This document shows positions 1 through 7,554 of a stretch of DNA of 64,000 nucleotides, one piece after another. Made by a program: the position numbers and the translations under genes. Source of the stretch: Nocardioides sp. BGMRC 2183 (GTDB lineage Bacteria > Actinomycetota > Actinomycetes > Propionibacteriales > Nocardioidaceae); assembly GCA_008123405.1 (NCBI GenBank), contig VSSA01000005.1, forward strand, positions 1 through 64,000. The letters are read 5' to 3'. Position 1 is the first letter of the stretch; each line of letters begins with the position of its first letter. The notes beneath the pieces are model-generated. The model was not told the origin of the DNA. It made no database searches and worked only from the letters and a program-made list of their open reading frames with translations.

Positions 1-139
1 TCACCGCATCCGTGAGCCCCTGCTCGTCGAAGACCTCGACCGGGATCCCGGCCACCTCCGCAACCACCTCACCGGCCCGCTCGAGCACCACGGCCGCACG
101 CGACCCCGGCGAGGGGAGCGAATGCACTGCGGTGGACAT
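1..139 (-). CDS. N-terminal fragment of an unidentified protein
   Basis: The reverse strand opens with ATG at 139 and stays open to the window edge, giving 46 residues beginning MSTAVHSLPSPGSR and running through a Val/Glu-rich stretch (AGEVVAEVAGIPVEVFDEQG). The rest of the gene lies outside the window. The fragment shows no signal peptide, membrane segment or recognisable motif, so no function is proposed. The codon pattern (GC-rich third positions) fits a real coding start. It is codirectional with the glycosylase-like gene that ends at 248. Confidence 0.45.
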   Translation of the reverse strand, partial: MSTAVHSLPSPGSRAAVVLERAGEVVAEVAGIPVEVFDEQGLTDAV

Positions 140-247
140 AGACCAAAGTCCAGCAGGACCCTCCGACACAAACCCGAGAGAGGGACCGTCATGCCCGCCG
201 AGCCACCCAGACCAGGTGTTGAGCGGCAGTAGGATCCCTTGGCTCAC

Positions 248-1108
248 TCAGAGCAGCCGCTCGCACGCGGTGATCAGCGCGTCGCGGAGTGCCGCCGCCC
301 GTTCGCTGTACTCCCGTTGCAGGGCGACGTACTCAGCTTTGCCGCCCGGCGTCTCGATCTCGATGGGCGACCACGCCTCGCCGCTCGGATCGAGCGTTGT
401 GCCGCTCAGGTCGTAGGGCGCGGCCCGCATGTCCATCGTCCGGATCTCCCAGGCGAGCTCGAAACAGTCAACGACCAGGTCGGAGGAGATCAGTGGGGAG
501 AGCCGGAAGGCGTGCTTGTAGAGGTCCATCCCGACGTGCAGGCAGCCGGGCTGCTCGAACGCCTCCCGGTCGTCGCGCCCCGGGGAGAGAAGGTTGAGCG
601 GACGCGCTGGCTCGGTGAAGAACCGGAAGGCGTCGAAGTGGGAGCAGACCACCCGGTGTCGCTCCACCACGGTGTCGGTCCCGGTCGACCCCAACCGCAG
701 CGGCCAGCCGTTGTGCCGCAACTGCTCCGGACTCTGCTGGTAGACCATCGCCCACTCGTGCAGCCCGAAGCAGCCCAGGTGGGCCGGGCGAGAGGCGGTG
801 GCCACCATCAGGTTGCGCAACCCTCGGACCAGGCGCAGCTGAGACTCGAGATGGTGCGCGGTGACCGCGCCGTCGGCGTACCCCTTGATGCCTTGGTATT
901 CGGGCGCCCCGGCCAGTGCGACGCCATACCCCGGGTGCCAGAGGCGCAGTTGCGCCGGCCGGTAGGAGTAGTAGGTGAAGAGGAAGTCGTGGACCGGATG
1001 CTTGACCCCGGCCTCCCGGCGTGCGAGATGCGGGACCAGGTAGGCGTCGAGTCGGGCCGCGTGTGACGCGGCCCGCGCCCGCCACTCCTCGCGCTCCAGC
1101 ACCTCCAC
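248..1108 (-). CDS. 3-methyladenine DNA glycosylase-like protein (actinobacterial family)
   Basis: This 286-residue soluble protein resembles a family that is widespread in actinobacteria and is usually annotated as 3-methyladenine DNA glycosylase. Recognisable family blocks are KHPVHDFLFTYYSYRP near the N-terminus, FGLHEWAMVYQQ in the middle, CSHFDAFRFFTEPARPLNLL, and EQPGCLHVGMDLYKHAFRL towards the C-terminus. The annotation is by family resemblance; I see no helix-hairpin-helix or other well-defined glycosylase motif, so the activity is uncertain. I chose the GTG at 1108 because conserved sequence (VEVLEREEWRARA) begins there; the open frame runs further upstream but that part looks like non-conserved Arg-rich shadow. 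It is divergent from the fumarylacetoacetase-family gene at 1303. Confidence 0.6.
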   Translation of the reverse strand: MEVLEREEWRARAASHAARLDAYLVPHLARREAGVKHPVHDFLFTYYSYRPAQLRLWHPGYGVALAGAPEYQGIKGYADGAVTAHHLESQLRLVRGLRNLMVATASRPAHLGCFGLHEWAMVYQQSPEQLRHNGWPLRLGSTGTDTVVERHRVVCSHFDAFRFFTEPARPLNLLSPGRDDREAFEQPGCLHVGMDLYKHAFRLSPLISSDLVVDCFELAWEIRTMDMRAAPYDLSGTTLDPSGEAWSPIEIETPGGKAEYVALQREYSERAAALRDALITACERLL

Positions 1109-1302
1109 GGTGCACCAGCGTAGGTGCAGTGGCCACCGCCGGAGATTCGTCGGGCGTCCCGCACCCCGGGCACGCACCTCGCTACGTTGCCGACGCTCGC
1201 GACACGACCCGGTGTGGCGTCGCGCCGCCGCCTTGCGATGCACGCGCCCGGAGCACGGGCCGCCCCGGACGAAGCTCCAGCGGTGGCCACTAGGCTGACC
1301 GG

Positions 1303-2115
1303 GTGCGCATTGCGAGATTCACCACCGGGGACGAACCCACCTTCGGCGTCATCACCGGGGAGCTCGACGAGTTCGGCCAGCTGGGCGACGATGCCCGCGT
1401 GGTGGCCCTCGCCGGCGACCCGCTCTACGTCGGCATCAAGCTGCTCGAGCAGGAGTACCGCCTGGACCAGGTACGGCTCCTGGCGCCGGTGCTTCCGCGG
1501 AGCAAAGTCGTCGGCATCGGACGGAACTACGCTGCCCACGCCGCGGAGCTGGACAACGAGGTGCCGGCGGAGCCGCTGATGTTCCTCAAGCCGAACACCA
1601 GCGTGATCGGCCCCGGGGACACGATCTACTACCCGCGCCAGTCGCAGCGGGTGGACTTCGAGGGCGAGCTGGCGGTGGTGATCGGCCGGATCTGCCGCGA
1701 CGTCCCGCCCGAGCAGGCCACCGACGTGATCTACGGCTACACCATCGCCAACGACGTCACCGCCCGGGACCTGCAGAAGTCCGACGTGCAGTTCACCCGC
1801 GCCAAGGGGTTCGACTCGTTCTGTCCACTCGGGCCCTGGATCGAGACGGACCTCGATCCGGCCGACTTCTCCGGTGGCCGCACCGTCCAGACCTATCTCA
1901 ACGGGGACCTGAAGCAGGACGGCTCCACGGCCGACATGGTCTTCGACATCCCCGCGCTGATCGCACACGTGTCGGCCGCGATGACCCTGCTGCCCGGCGA
2001 CGTGATCCTCACCGGCACCCCCGAGGGCGTCGGACCGATGCAGATCGACGACGAGGTCGAGGTGTCCGTCGAAGGCCTCGGCTCCCTGACCAACAAGGTG
2101 GAAGCACGCTCATGA
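1303..2115 (+). CDS. fumarylacetoacetate hydrolase family protein
   Basis: A 270-residue cytosolic enzyme of the FAH superfamily, which hydrolyses or decarboxylates C-C bonds of small oxo-acids (for example acylpyruvates or 2-oxo-hept-3-ene-dioate). A short N-terminal domain is followed from about residue 65 by the catalytic FAH domain. Metal-binding acids are visible as [11 protein letters not shown] (E120, E122) and NDVTARD (D151), and the family hallmark [13 protein letters not shown] lies near the C-terminus. The start is a GTG at 1303. The last four bases overlap the gltX start (ATGA), so the two genes are translationally coupled, an arrangement common in actinobacteria. The exact substrate cannot be told from sequence. 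Confidence 0.88.
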   Translation: MRIARFTTGDEPTFGVITGELDEFGQLGDDARVVALAGDPLYVGIKLLEQEYRLDQVRLLAPVLPRSKVVGIGRNYAAHAAELDNEVPAEPLMFLKPNTSVIGPGDTIYYPRQSQRVDFEGELAVVIGRICRDVPPEQATDVIYGYTIANDVTARDLQKSDVQFTRAKGFDSFCPLGPWIETDLDPADFSGGRTVQTYLNGDLKQDGSTADMVFDIPALIAHVSAAMTLLPGDVILTGTPEGVGPMQIDDEVEVSVEGLGSLTNKVEARS

Positions 2116-3611
2116 GCAACCCGACCAGCACCTCCAGCACCCCTGTCCGGGTCCGGATGGCGCCGTCACCGACCGGCAGCCCGCATGTCGGCCTGGTCCG
2201 CACCGCCCTCTTCAACTGGGCGTTCGCCCGCCACCATGCTCGCCACGGTGCGGGCGGCACATTCGTGTTCCGGATCGAGGACACCGACAAGGAGCGGAGC
2301 ACTGCTGAGTCCTACGCGGCGATCATCGACCTGATGCGTTGGCTCGGCCTGGACTGGGACGAGGGCCCCGAGGTCGGCGGACCGCACGGCCCCTACTTCC
2401 AGAGCGAGCGCAGCGACAAGTACGCCGATGCGCTGGCCAGACTGCGGGAGAGCAGTCACACCTACGACTGCTACTGCACCACCGAGGAGGCGACCGCCCG
2501 CCGCAAGGCCGCCGGCTCCAAGGTCCAGGGGTACGACGGCTTCTGCCGCGATCTCACCGACGAGCAGGTCGCGGCGTTCCTCGCCGACGGGCGCCGGCCG
2601 ATCGTGCGATTCCGGATGCCCGACGGGTCGATCACCTGGGACGACCTGGTCCGTGGTGAGGTCACCTTCGAGACCGAGTTCGTGCCCGACTTCGCGCTCT
2701 GCCGGGCCAACGGCGACCCGCTCTACACGCTGGTCAACCCGGTGGACGATGCGCTGATGGAGATCACCCACGTGCTGCGCGGGGAGGACCTGCTCTCCTC
2801 GACTCCGCGCCAGATCGCCCTCTACGACGCGCTGAAGGAGGTCGGCATCGCGACCGCGACCCCGGCCTTCGGCCACCTGCCCTACGTGATGGGGGAGGGC
2901 AACAAGAAGCTCTCCAAACGCGACCCGGAGGCGCACGCGCTGGCCTACCGCGAGGAGGGCTTCCTGCCGGAGGGCCTGCTCAACTACCTGGCGCTGCTCG
3001 GCTGGGCGATCGCCGCGGATCGTGACGTGTTCACCCTCGACGAGCTGGTCGACGCGTTCCAGATCGGCGACGTCAACCCCAACCCCGCCCGCTTCGACAA
3101 GAAGAAGGCGGATGCGATCAACGCCGCCCACCTGCGGAACCTCTCGGTCGAGGAGATCACCCACCGTGCGCTGCCCTTCCTCAAGCGCGACGGGGTCGTC
3201 GGCGACCCGGTCAGCGACGCCGATGCTCAGTTGTTGGAGCTCGCCATGCCGCTGGTGGCCGAGCGGATCAACAAGCTGACCGAAGCCTCGAGCATGCTCG
3301 GGTTCCTCTTCGTCTCCGAGGACGCTTTCAACGTCGACGAGGCCGACGCAGCCAAGCTGCTCGACGACAAGGGCCGCGAGGTCGTGGTGGCGGCGATCAG
3401 TGCCCTGGAGGGTGTGGCCTCCTGGTCGACCTCCACCATCCAGGAGGCTCTGCAGACGGCACTGGTCGACGAGCTCGGCCTCAAGCCACGGGTCGCCTTC
3501 GGCCCGGTCCGGGTGGCGGCGACCGGACGTCGCATCTCCCCGCCGCTGTTCGAGTCCTTGGAGCTGCTCGGCCGCGAGCGGGCCCTGGGCCGGCTGCGCC
3601 GTGCAGTCTGA
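2112..3611 (+). CDS. gltX: glutamyl-tRNA synthetase
   Basis: A 499-residue class Ic aminoacyl-tRNA synthetase that charges tRNA-Glu. The HIGH-type motif is present as [18 protein letters not shown] near residue 17, and the KMSKS-type loop as [16 protein letters not shown] around residues 264-270. Rossmann catalytic residues [11 protein letters not shown] are near residue 55. Length is normal for bacterial GluRS. The start overlaps the stop of the FAH-family gene by 4 bp, and its own stop overlaps the GTG of the downstream CPBP protease gene, so the three genes form one operon. A tRNA-Glu gene lies 1.3 kb downstream. Whether this enzyme also charges tRNA-Gln (with GatCAB) cannot be decided here. 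Confidence 0.96.
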   Translation: MSNPTSTSSTPVRVRMAPSPTGSPHVGLVRTALFNWAFARHHARHGAGGTFVFRIEDTDKERSTAESYAAIIDLMRWLGLDWDEGPEVGGPHGPYFQSERSDKYADALARLRESSHTYDCYCTTEEATARRKAAGSKVQGYDGFCRDLTDEQVAAFLADGRRPIVRFRMPDGSITWDDLVRGEVTFETEFVPDFALCRANGDPLYTLVNPVDDALMEITHVLRGEDLLSSTPRQIALYDALKEVGIATATPAFGHLPYVMGEGNKKLSKRDPEAHALAYREEGFLPEGLLNYLALLGWAIAADRDVFTLDELVDAFQIGDVNPNPARFDKKKADAINAAHLRNLSVEEITHRALPFLKRDGVVGDPVSDADAQLLELAMPLVAERINKLTEASSMLGFLFVSEDAFNVDEADAAKLLDDKGREVVVAAISALEGVASWSTSTIQEALQTALVDELGLKPRVAFGPVRVAATGRRISPPLFESLELLGRERALGRLRRAV

Positions 3612-4560
3612 GCCCGGTCGCTTCCACCAGATCCCGGGGCTGGCCGCGCCGGGCGTCTGGCGTCCGTTGGTGGGTGTGGTTCTGCTGGTCGTGCTCGTCT
3701 TCGGCGGCCAACTGGTGCTCACCACGGTCGCCGGGCTGATCCTCGTCCTCGGGGGCCTGGACGCCAGCACCGCGCTGGACCGCCTGGCTGGCGATCCCGT
3801 CACCCCGATCTTCCTGGCGGTGGTCAATCTCGGCTGGGCGTTGGCGATCCCCGCGGTCTTCCTGGTGCTCTTCGCCCTCCACCGGCTGAGCCCTGGCTGG
3901 GCGGCCTCCGTTGCCGGGCGGATGCGGTGGCGCTGGATGCTCGCGTGCTTCGGCATCGCCCTGGCCGCGCTGACCGCGACCGTGCTGGTCTCCACGTTCC
4001 TGCCGAACCAGGGCGACGCGTCGGTCGAGATCAGCGGCTCCGCCAACCAGTGGAGCGCGCAGACCCGCGACTTCGTCCTGGTCGTGCTGCTGCTGACCCC
4101 GCTGCAGGCGGCGGGGGAGGAGTATGCGTTCCGCGGCTATCTGACACAGGCGACCGGTGGGTTGCTCAGCCCGCTCGGCAACAAGGTGGCCATGGCGGGA
4201 GCCGTCGTCGTACCGGCGTTCCTGTTCGCCTGCGCCCACGGGCTGGGGCAGGACGTCCCGATCTTCTTCGACCGCTTCGCCTTCGGGCTGGTCGCCGGGA
4301 CGTTGGTGCTGATCACCGGAGGGCTCGAGGCCGGCATCGCGATGCACGTGCTCAACAACTTCCTCGCCTTCGGTCTGGCCTTGGCGTTCGGGGACATGAC
4401 CGAAGCGTTGACCCCGACCGACGGGAGCTGGTGGAGCATTCCGGTCACCCTCACCCAGTCGCTCACCTACCTCGGCGGGTGCTGGTGGATGGCCCGTCGC
4501 ATGGGCGTCGCGGACCGGGGGAGGGTGCCCGTTTTGGAGCGCTCGGTGGCCCGCGTGTAA
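3601..4560 (+). CDS. CPBP-family intramembrane metalloprotease
   Basis: A 319-residue polytopic membrane protein of the CAAX-protease/bacteriocin-processing (CPBP, Abi) family. Several hydrophobic segments surround the three active-site motifs: EEYAFR (E173, E174, R178), FACAH (F209-H213) and HVLNN (H249, N253). Family members are glutamate-type intramembrane proteases; roles in bacteriocin immunity or membrane protein processing are known, but the substrate here is unknown. I chose the GTG at 3601, which overlaps the end of gltX by 11 bp and gives a protein starting [13 protein letters not shown]; the open frame extends upstream only through shadow sequence inside gltX. The stop lies just ahead of the tRNA-Gln gene. 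Confidence 0.85.
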   Translation: MQSEPGRFHQIPGLAAPGVWRPLVGVVLLVVLVFGGQLVLTTVAGLILVLGGLDASTALDRLAGDPVTPIFLAVVNLGWALAIPAVFLVLFALHRLSPGWAASVAGRMRWRWMLACFGIALAALTATVLVSTFLPNQGDASVEISGSANQWSAQTRDFVLVVLLLTPLQAAGEEYAFRGYLTQATGGLLSPLGNKVAMAGAVVVPAFLFACAHGLGQDVPIFFDRFAFGLVAGTLVLITGGLEAGIAMHVLNNFLAFGLALAFGDMTEALTPTDGSWWSIPVTLTQSLTYLGGCWWMARRMGVADRGRVPVLERSVARV

Positions 4561-4634
4561 TGTTCCTGGTCGGCCGGGGAGGCGCGAAAAGCAGCCCTTC
4601 CGACCGCCTCGGAGAGGTCTCCGGACCCCTCCAT

Positions 4635-4706
4635 TGGTCTATGGTGTAATTGGCAGCACGACTGGTTCTGGTCCAGTTAGTCTAGGTTCGAGTCCTAGTA
4701 GACCAG
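4635..4706 (+). tRNA. tRNA-Gln (anticodon CTG)
   Basis: A 72-nt cloverleaf can be folded by eye. The acceptor arms TGGTCTA and TAGACCA pair perfectly, and the T arm contains GGTTCGAGTCC. The anticodon stem ACTGG/CCAGT carries the loop TTCTGGT, giving anticodon CTG. The discriminator is G at 4706 and the CCA tail is encoded at 4707-4709. A GC-rich hairpin terminator follows within 10 bp. Confidence 0.95.
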
Positions 4707-4716
4707 CCACACGAGA

Positions 4717-4746
4717 AGCCGGGCAGACGCCCGGCTTTCGTGCTTT
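4717..4746 (+). terminator. intrinsic terminator after tRNA-Gln
   Basis: The inverted repeat AGCCGGGC/GCCCGGCT with an AGAC-type loop is followed by a T-rich tract (TTTCGTGCTTTT). It lies about 10 bp beyond the encoded CCA of tRNA-Gln. Confidence 0.85.
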
Positions 4747-4956
4747 TCCGGTACGTCGGTGGGCGGTTCGTCGCGGTGCCGACGATGCCTGCGGTCCTCC
4801 TCGGGCGCCCGCATGCCATGGACGTCGCGGCCGGCTGGCCGTGACGCAGCGAACACCGCCGACGAGCTCGAACCGGGGTGCCCGATTTGGTGGCGGCGAC
4901 GGCGATCCCCTAGAGTTCACGTGCTGTCGGCGGGAGAAATACCCGCAGATCGCAGG

Positions 4957-5029
4957 GCCCCCGTTGTGTAGCGGCCTAGCACGCCGCCCTCTCAAGGCGG
5001 TAGCGCCGGTTCGAATCCGGTCGGGGGTA
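4957..5029 (+). tRNA. tRNA-Glu (anticodon CTC)
   Basis: A 73-nt cloverleaf. The acceptor stem is GCCCCCG against CGGGGGT, with a terminal G-U pair. The anticodon stem CCGCC/GGCGG carries loop CTCTCAA (anticodon CTC), and the T loop is GGTTCGAATCC. The sequence is very like other actinobacterial tRNA-Glu genes. CCA is not encoded. The stretch 4747-4956 between the two tRNA genes shows no coding signal. Confidence 0.95.
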
Positions 5030-5044
5030 CAGATTGGGCACCGA

Positions 5045-5083
5045 AGGGGCCTCACTCAGCAGACACGCTGGGTGAGGCCCCTT
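5045..5083 (+). terminator. intrinsic terminator after tRNA-Glu
   Basis: A strong hairpin with left arm GGGGCCTCACTCAGC and right arm GCTGGGTGAGGCCCC (one G-U/mismatch position) begins about 16 bp after the tRNA-Glu 3' end and is followed by TTCTGCGTT. Confidence 0.8.
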
Positions 5084-5126
5084 CTGCGTTGTGCCGCTGG
5101 TTAGGAGGGTGCTGGGGACATCGTGC

Positions 5127-5158
5127 GTTCACCTGACGCTAGCGGTCGTTCGCGGGCA
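5127..5158 (+). promoter_or_regulatory. candidate PhoP (Pho box) operator upstream of the alkaline phosphatase
   Basis: Three near-tandem repeats start GTTCACC, GCTAGCG and GTTCGCG at 5127, 5138 and 5148. Streptomyces Pho boxes are 11-bp direct repeats with the conserved start GTTCACC; the first unit is exact and the others are degenerate, with spacings of 11 and 10 bp. The site lies 42-73 bp upstream of the phosphatase ATG. The match in sequence, position and target gene together make the call reasonable, though not certain. Confidence 0.5.
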
Positions 5159-5199
5159 TCCGGTTGGTTGAGCGGCACCCCTATCCAGAGGAGTCGTTG

Positions 5200-6684
5200 A
5201 TGCGTTGGTTCGTTCGTCCATCCCTGCTGATCGCGCCCGTCGTCGGGGCGCTCACGGTCGCCGGGGTACCGGCTGTCGCCGACCCACCGGGCAAGCCGTC
5301 GCGGGAGGAGAGCAAGAACGTCATCCTGATCATCGGTGACGGGATGGGCTACAACTCCGTGGATGTCGGCTCCCTCTACGAGCACGGGCGCTCGATGTAC
5401 CAGTCGCAGGAGGACAACCCGCACCTCGCCTCCGATGGCGGACGCTCCCGCGCCACTCAGGTCTACCAACGCTTTCCCACCCAGGTCGGCGTCGAGACCG
5501 GGTACGTCTTCAGCCAGCCGTACGCCGCGATCGACGCCTGGGCCTCGCCACGGCATGCGACGCGTGACAACCCGGTCGAACGGCTCAACGTGACCGACTC
5601 GGCAGCCGCAGCCACCGCGATGTCGACGGGCGTGCGTACGCGCGGCGGGTATCTCGGCTGGGATCGGGACGAGCAGCCGCTGCACGACATGGTGGACCTG
5701 GCGAGCGAGCACGGCATGGCTACCGGAGTCGTCACCGACGCGCGGTTCTGGGCCGACACCGCGGCGGGGTTCGCGGTGCACACCGAGGACGACGACGAGC
5801 ACGGCGTCATCGAGCAGCTCCTCTTCCACGAGGACCTCGACGTGGTCATGGGCGGGGGACACCCGGCTCACAACAACGACGGCACCGCGAAGGAGTCGCC
5901 GTACCACCGCTACGTGCCCGAGGACGTGTGGGCGGCGTTGAACGGCGGCCCAGCCGTCGAGGGTCTCCCGGAGTGGACGCTCGTCACCGACCGCGGCGAC
6001 TTCCGTGCCCTCGGCTCGCAGGGGGCGGCCCGCGGCAACCGGGTGAAAGAGATGCCTACGAAGGTGATCGGGCTGCCGCAGTCCGACGGTGCGCTGTTCC
6101 ACGACCGGCCGGGCGACACGGAGATCCCGTTCGCGGAGCCGATGGCGCCCAACATTGCGCGCCTCGACGAGATGGCCCTCGCCGCGCTCAACGTCCTCGA
6201 CCAGCAGTCCGACCAAGGCTTCTTCACGATGATCGAGGCCGCCACCATCGACGGCGCGGCCCACAACGATCAGCTCGGGCGCCAGATCGAGGATCAGGTC
6301 GCGCTCAACGACACGGTCGAAGCAGCGGTGAAGTGGGTCCGGCAGAACTCCAGCTGGGAGGAGACGACGATCATCGTCACCGCCGACCACGAGACCGGGA
6401 ATCTCTGGGGATCCGGCACCTGGGAGACGAACGAGTTCCAGCCGATCACCGGAGCGAAGGGCGAGGTGCCGGCAGCGGAGTACGCCGACTACACCGATGT
6501 CGATCCCGACGACCCCGAGCAGGCACCGCACTACCACACGCACCAACTCGTGCCGCTGTACGCGCAGGGACCGCTCGCAGACGACCTGGCTGCGGTTGCG
6601 ACGGGCTATGACGAGGTGCACGGCGACTACCTGCGCAACATCGACATCGCCACGGTCATCCGGTCCGCCATCGCCACGGACTGA
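5200..6684 (+). CDS. secreted alkaline phosphatase (PhoA superfamily)
   Basis: A 494-residue exported phosphomonoesterase that releases phosphate from organic esters outside the cell. Residues 1-27 form a signal peptide (basic MRWFVR, hydrophobic core, cleavage near PAVADPP). The metal site begins with ILIIGDGMG; the catalytic serine sits in [15 protein letters not shown] (S134), and the second metal site has [11 protein letters not shown] and HYHTHQ near the C-terminus. The usual DSAAGATA motif has A for G at the fifth position. I chose ATG 5200 because it is preceded by an AGAGGAG ribosome-binding site and starts the signal peptide. A candidate Pho box upstream suggests induction under phosphate starvation. 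Confidence 0.9.
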   Translation: MRWFVRPSLLIAPVVGALTVAGVPAVADPPGKPSREESKNVILIIGDGMGYNSVDVGSLYEHGRSMYQSQEDNPHLASDGGRSRATQVYQRFPTQVGVETGYVFSQPYAAIDAWASPRHATRDNPVERLNVTDSAAAATAMSTGVRTRGGYLGWDRDEQPLHDMVDLASEHGMATGVVTDARFWADTAAGFAVHTEDDDEHGVIEQLLFHEDLDVVMGGGHPAHNNDGTAKESPYHRYVPEDVWAALNGGPAVEGLPEWTLVTDRGDFRALGSQGAARGNRVKEMPTKVIGLPQSDGALFHDRPGDTEIPFAEPMAPNIARLDEMALAALNVLDQQSDQGFFTMIEAATIDGAAHNDQLGRQIEDQVALNDTVEAAVKWVRQNSSWEETTIIVTADHETGNLWGSGTWETNEFQPITGAKGEVPAAEYADYTDVDPDDPEQAPHYHTHQLVPLYAQGPLADDLAAVATGYDEVHGDYLRNIDIATVIRSAIATD

Positions 6685-6960
6685 CATCTCGCCGACCCAT
6701 CCGACCCATCCAACCCACAACGCGGTTGATGGGCCTGACTCCCTCAGCGCTAGAGGTCCCCGGCGTCTACTTGTGCTCCTCGGCCACCCCACCCGGGGCG
6801 GGGGTTCACGGTATGGGTGGCTTCCACGCGGCTGAGACCGCGCTCGCCACCTGCCGGAGCTGACCACCCCTCCGAGGGTGAGGACGAGTCGCCCCTTCGG
6901 TTGCCACACTTCGCCGACATCCCAGGCACTCACTCCCGCCTGCCCGACGAGAGGCACTCC

Positions 6961-7356
6961 ATGGACGCCATGACCAACGACTTCGGTGACGTGCTGCTCT
7001 GGTCCTTGTGGTTCTTCGTCTGGATCGCCGCACTCATGATCTGGTTCAGGTGCTTGTTCGATCTGTTCGGTGACCACACGTTGAGCGGCTGGGGCAAGGC
7101 CGGATGGGCGGTCGTCCTCATCTTCGTGCCGTGGCTCGGCGCGCTCATCTACCTGATCGTTCGCGGTCGCAGCATGACGGAGCGCCAGATCGCCAAGGCC
7201 GAGAGCATGCAGGCAGCGCAGGCCGACTACATCAAGCAGGTCGCGGCCTCCTCGACGTCGCCCGCCAACCAGATTGCCAGCGCGAGGAGTCTCCTCGAAT
7301 CGGGCGCCATCGACCAGAGCGAGTTCGAGACCCTGAAGGCCAAGGCTCTCGCCTGA
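6961..7356 (+). CDS. small membrane protein with PLDc_N-like segment and C-terminal SHOCT motif
   Basis: A 131-residue protein. Two hydrophobic helices (about residues 10-34 and 45-68: LWSLWFFVWIAALMIWF and WAVVLIFVPWLGALIYLIV) end in the RGRSM signature typical of the PLDc_N/cardiolipin-synthase N-terminal membrane module. A charged helix follows, then a C-terminal SHOCT motif (ASARSLLESGAIDQSEFETLKAKAL), a short module found at the ends of many unrelated actinobacterial proteins. ATG 6961 has a GAGAGG element upstream. It sits just ahead of the LuxR-type regulator gene. No enzymatic activity is expected; the role is unknown. The 276 bp between the phosphatase and this gene show no gene or clear hairpin. 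Confidence 0.75.
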   Translation: MDAMTNDFGDVLLWSLWFFVWIAALMIWFRCLFDLFGDHTLSGWGKAGWAVVLIFVPWLGALIYLIVRGRSMTERQIAKAESMQAAQADYIKQVAASSTSPANQIASARSLLESGAIDQSEFETLKAKALA

Positions 7357-7370
7357 GCGATCGGTTCCCC

Positions 7371-7404
7371 GTCGAGTGCGGGTGCCGGTCGAGTGCGGGC
7401 GCCG
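7371..7404. repeat. 17-bp tandem duplication in the luxR upstream region
   Basis: Two head-to-tail copies of GTCGAGTGCGGG(T/C)GCCG, differing at one base, are followed by a partial third start (GTCGGG). They lie in the 198-bp gap between the SHOCT protein gene and the regulator gene. They could be a duplicated regulatory site or simple slippage. Confidence 0.6.
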
Positions 7405-7554
7405 GTCGGGAGAAATACCCGAAATGGCATGGGCCGGACCGGCCCGCACTCCGTAGGGTGGATGCCGGTCGTCGCGTGGGCTGTCCCACCTCGTCGAGTG
7501 ACGGGAGTTGGCTGGCCCGGGAGGCGCGCGGCCGGAGGGTGGTTGGGCTCGGCG

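Noticed and set aside
4931-7421. The 15-mer CGGGAGAAATACCCG occurs at 4931-4945 and 7407-7421
   Set aside because: A 15-bp exact match between two sites is expected by chance about once or twice in a 64-kb GC-biased sequence. The flanks differ and the arms are only 4 bp, so it is not called a repeat element.
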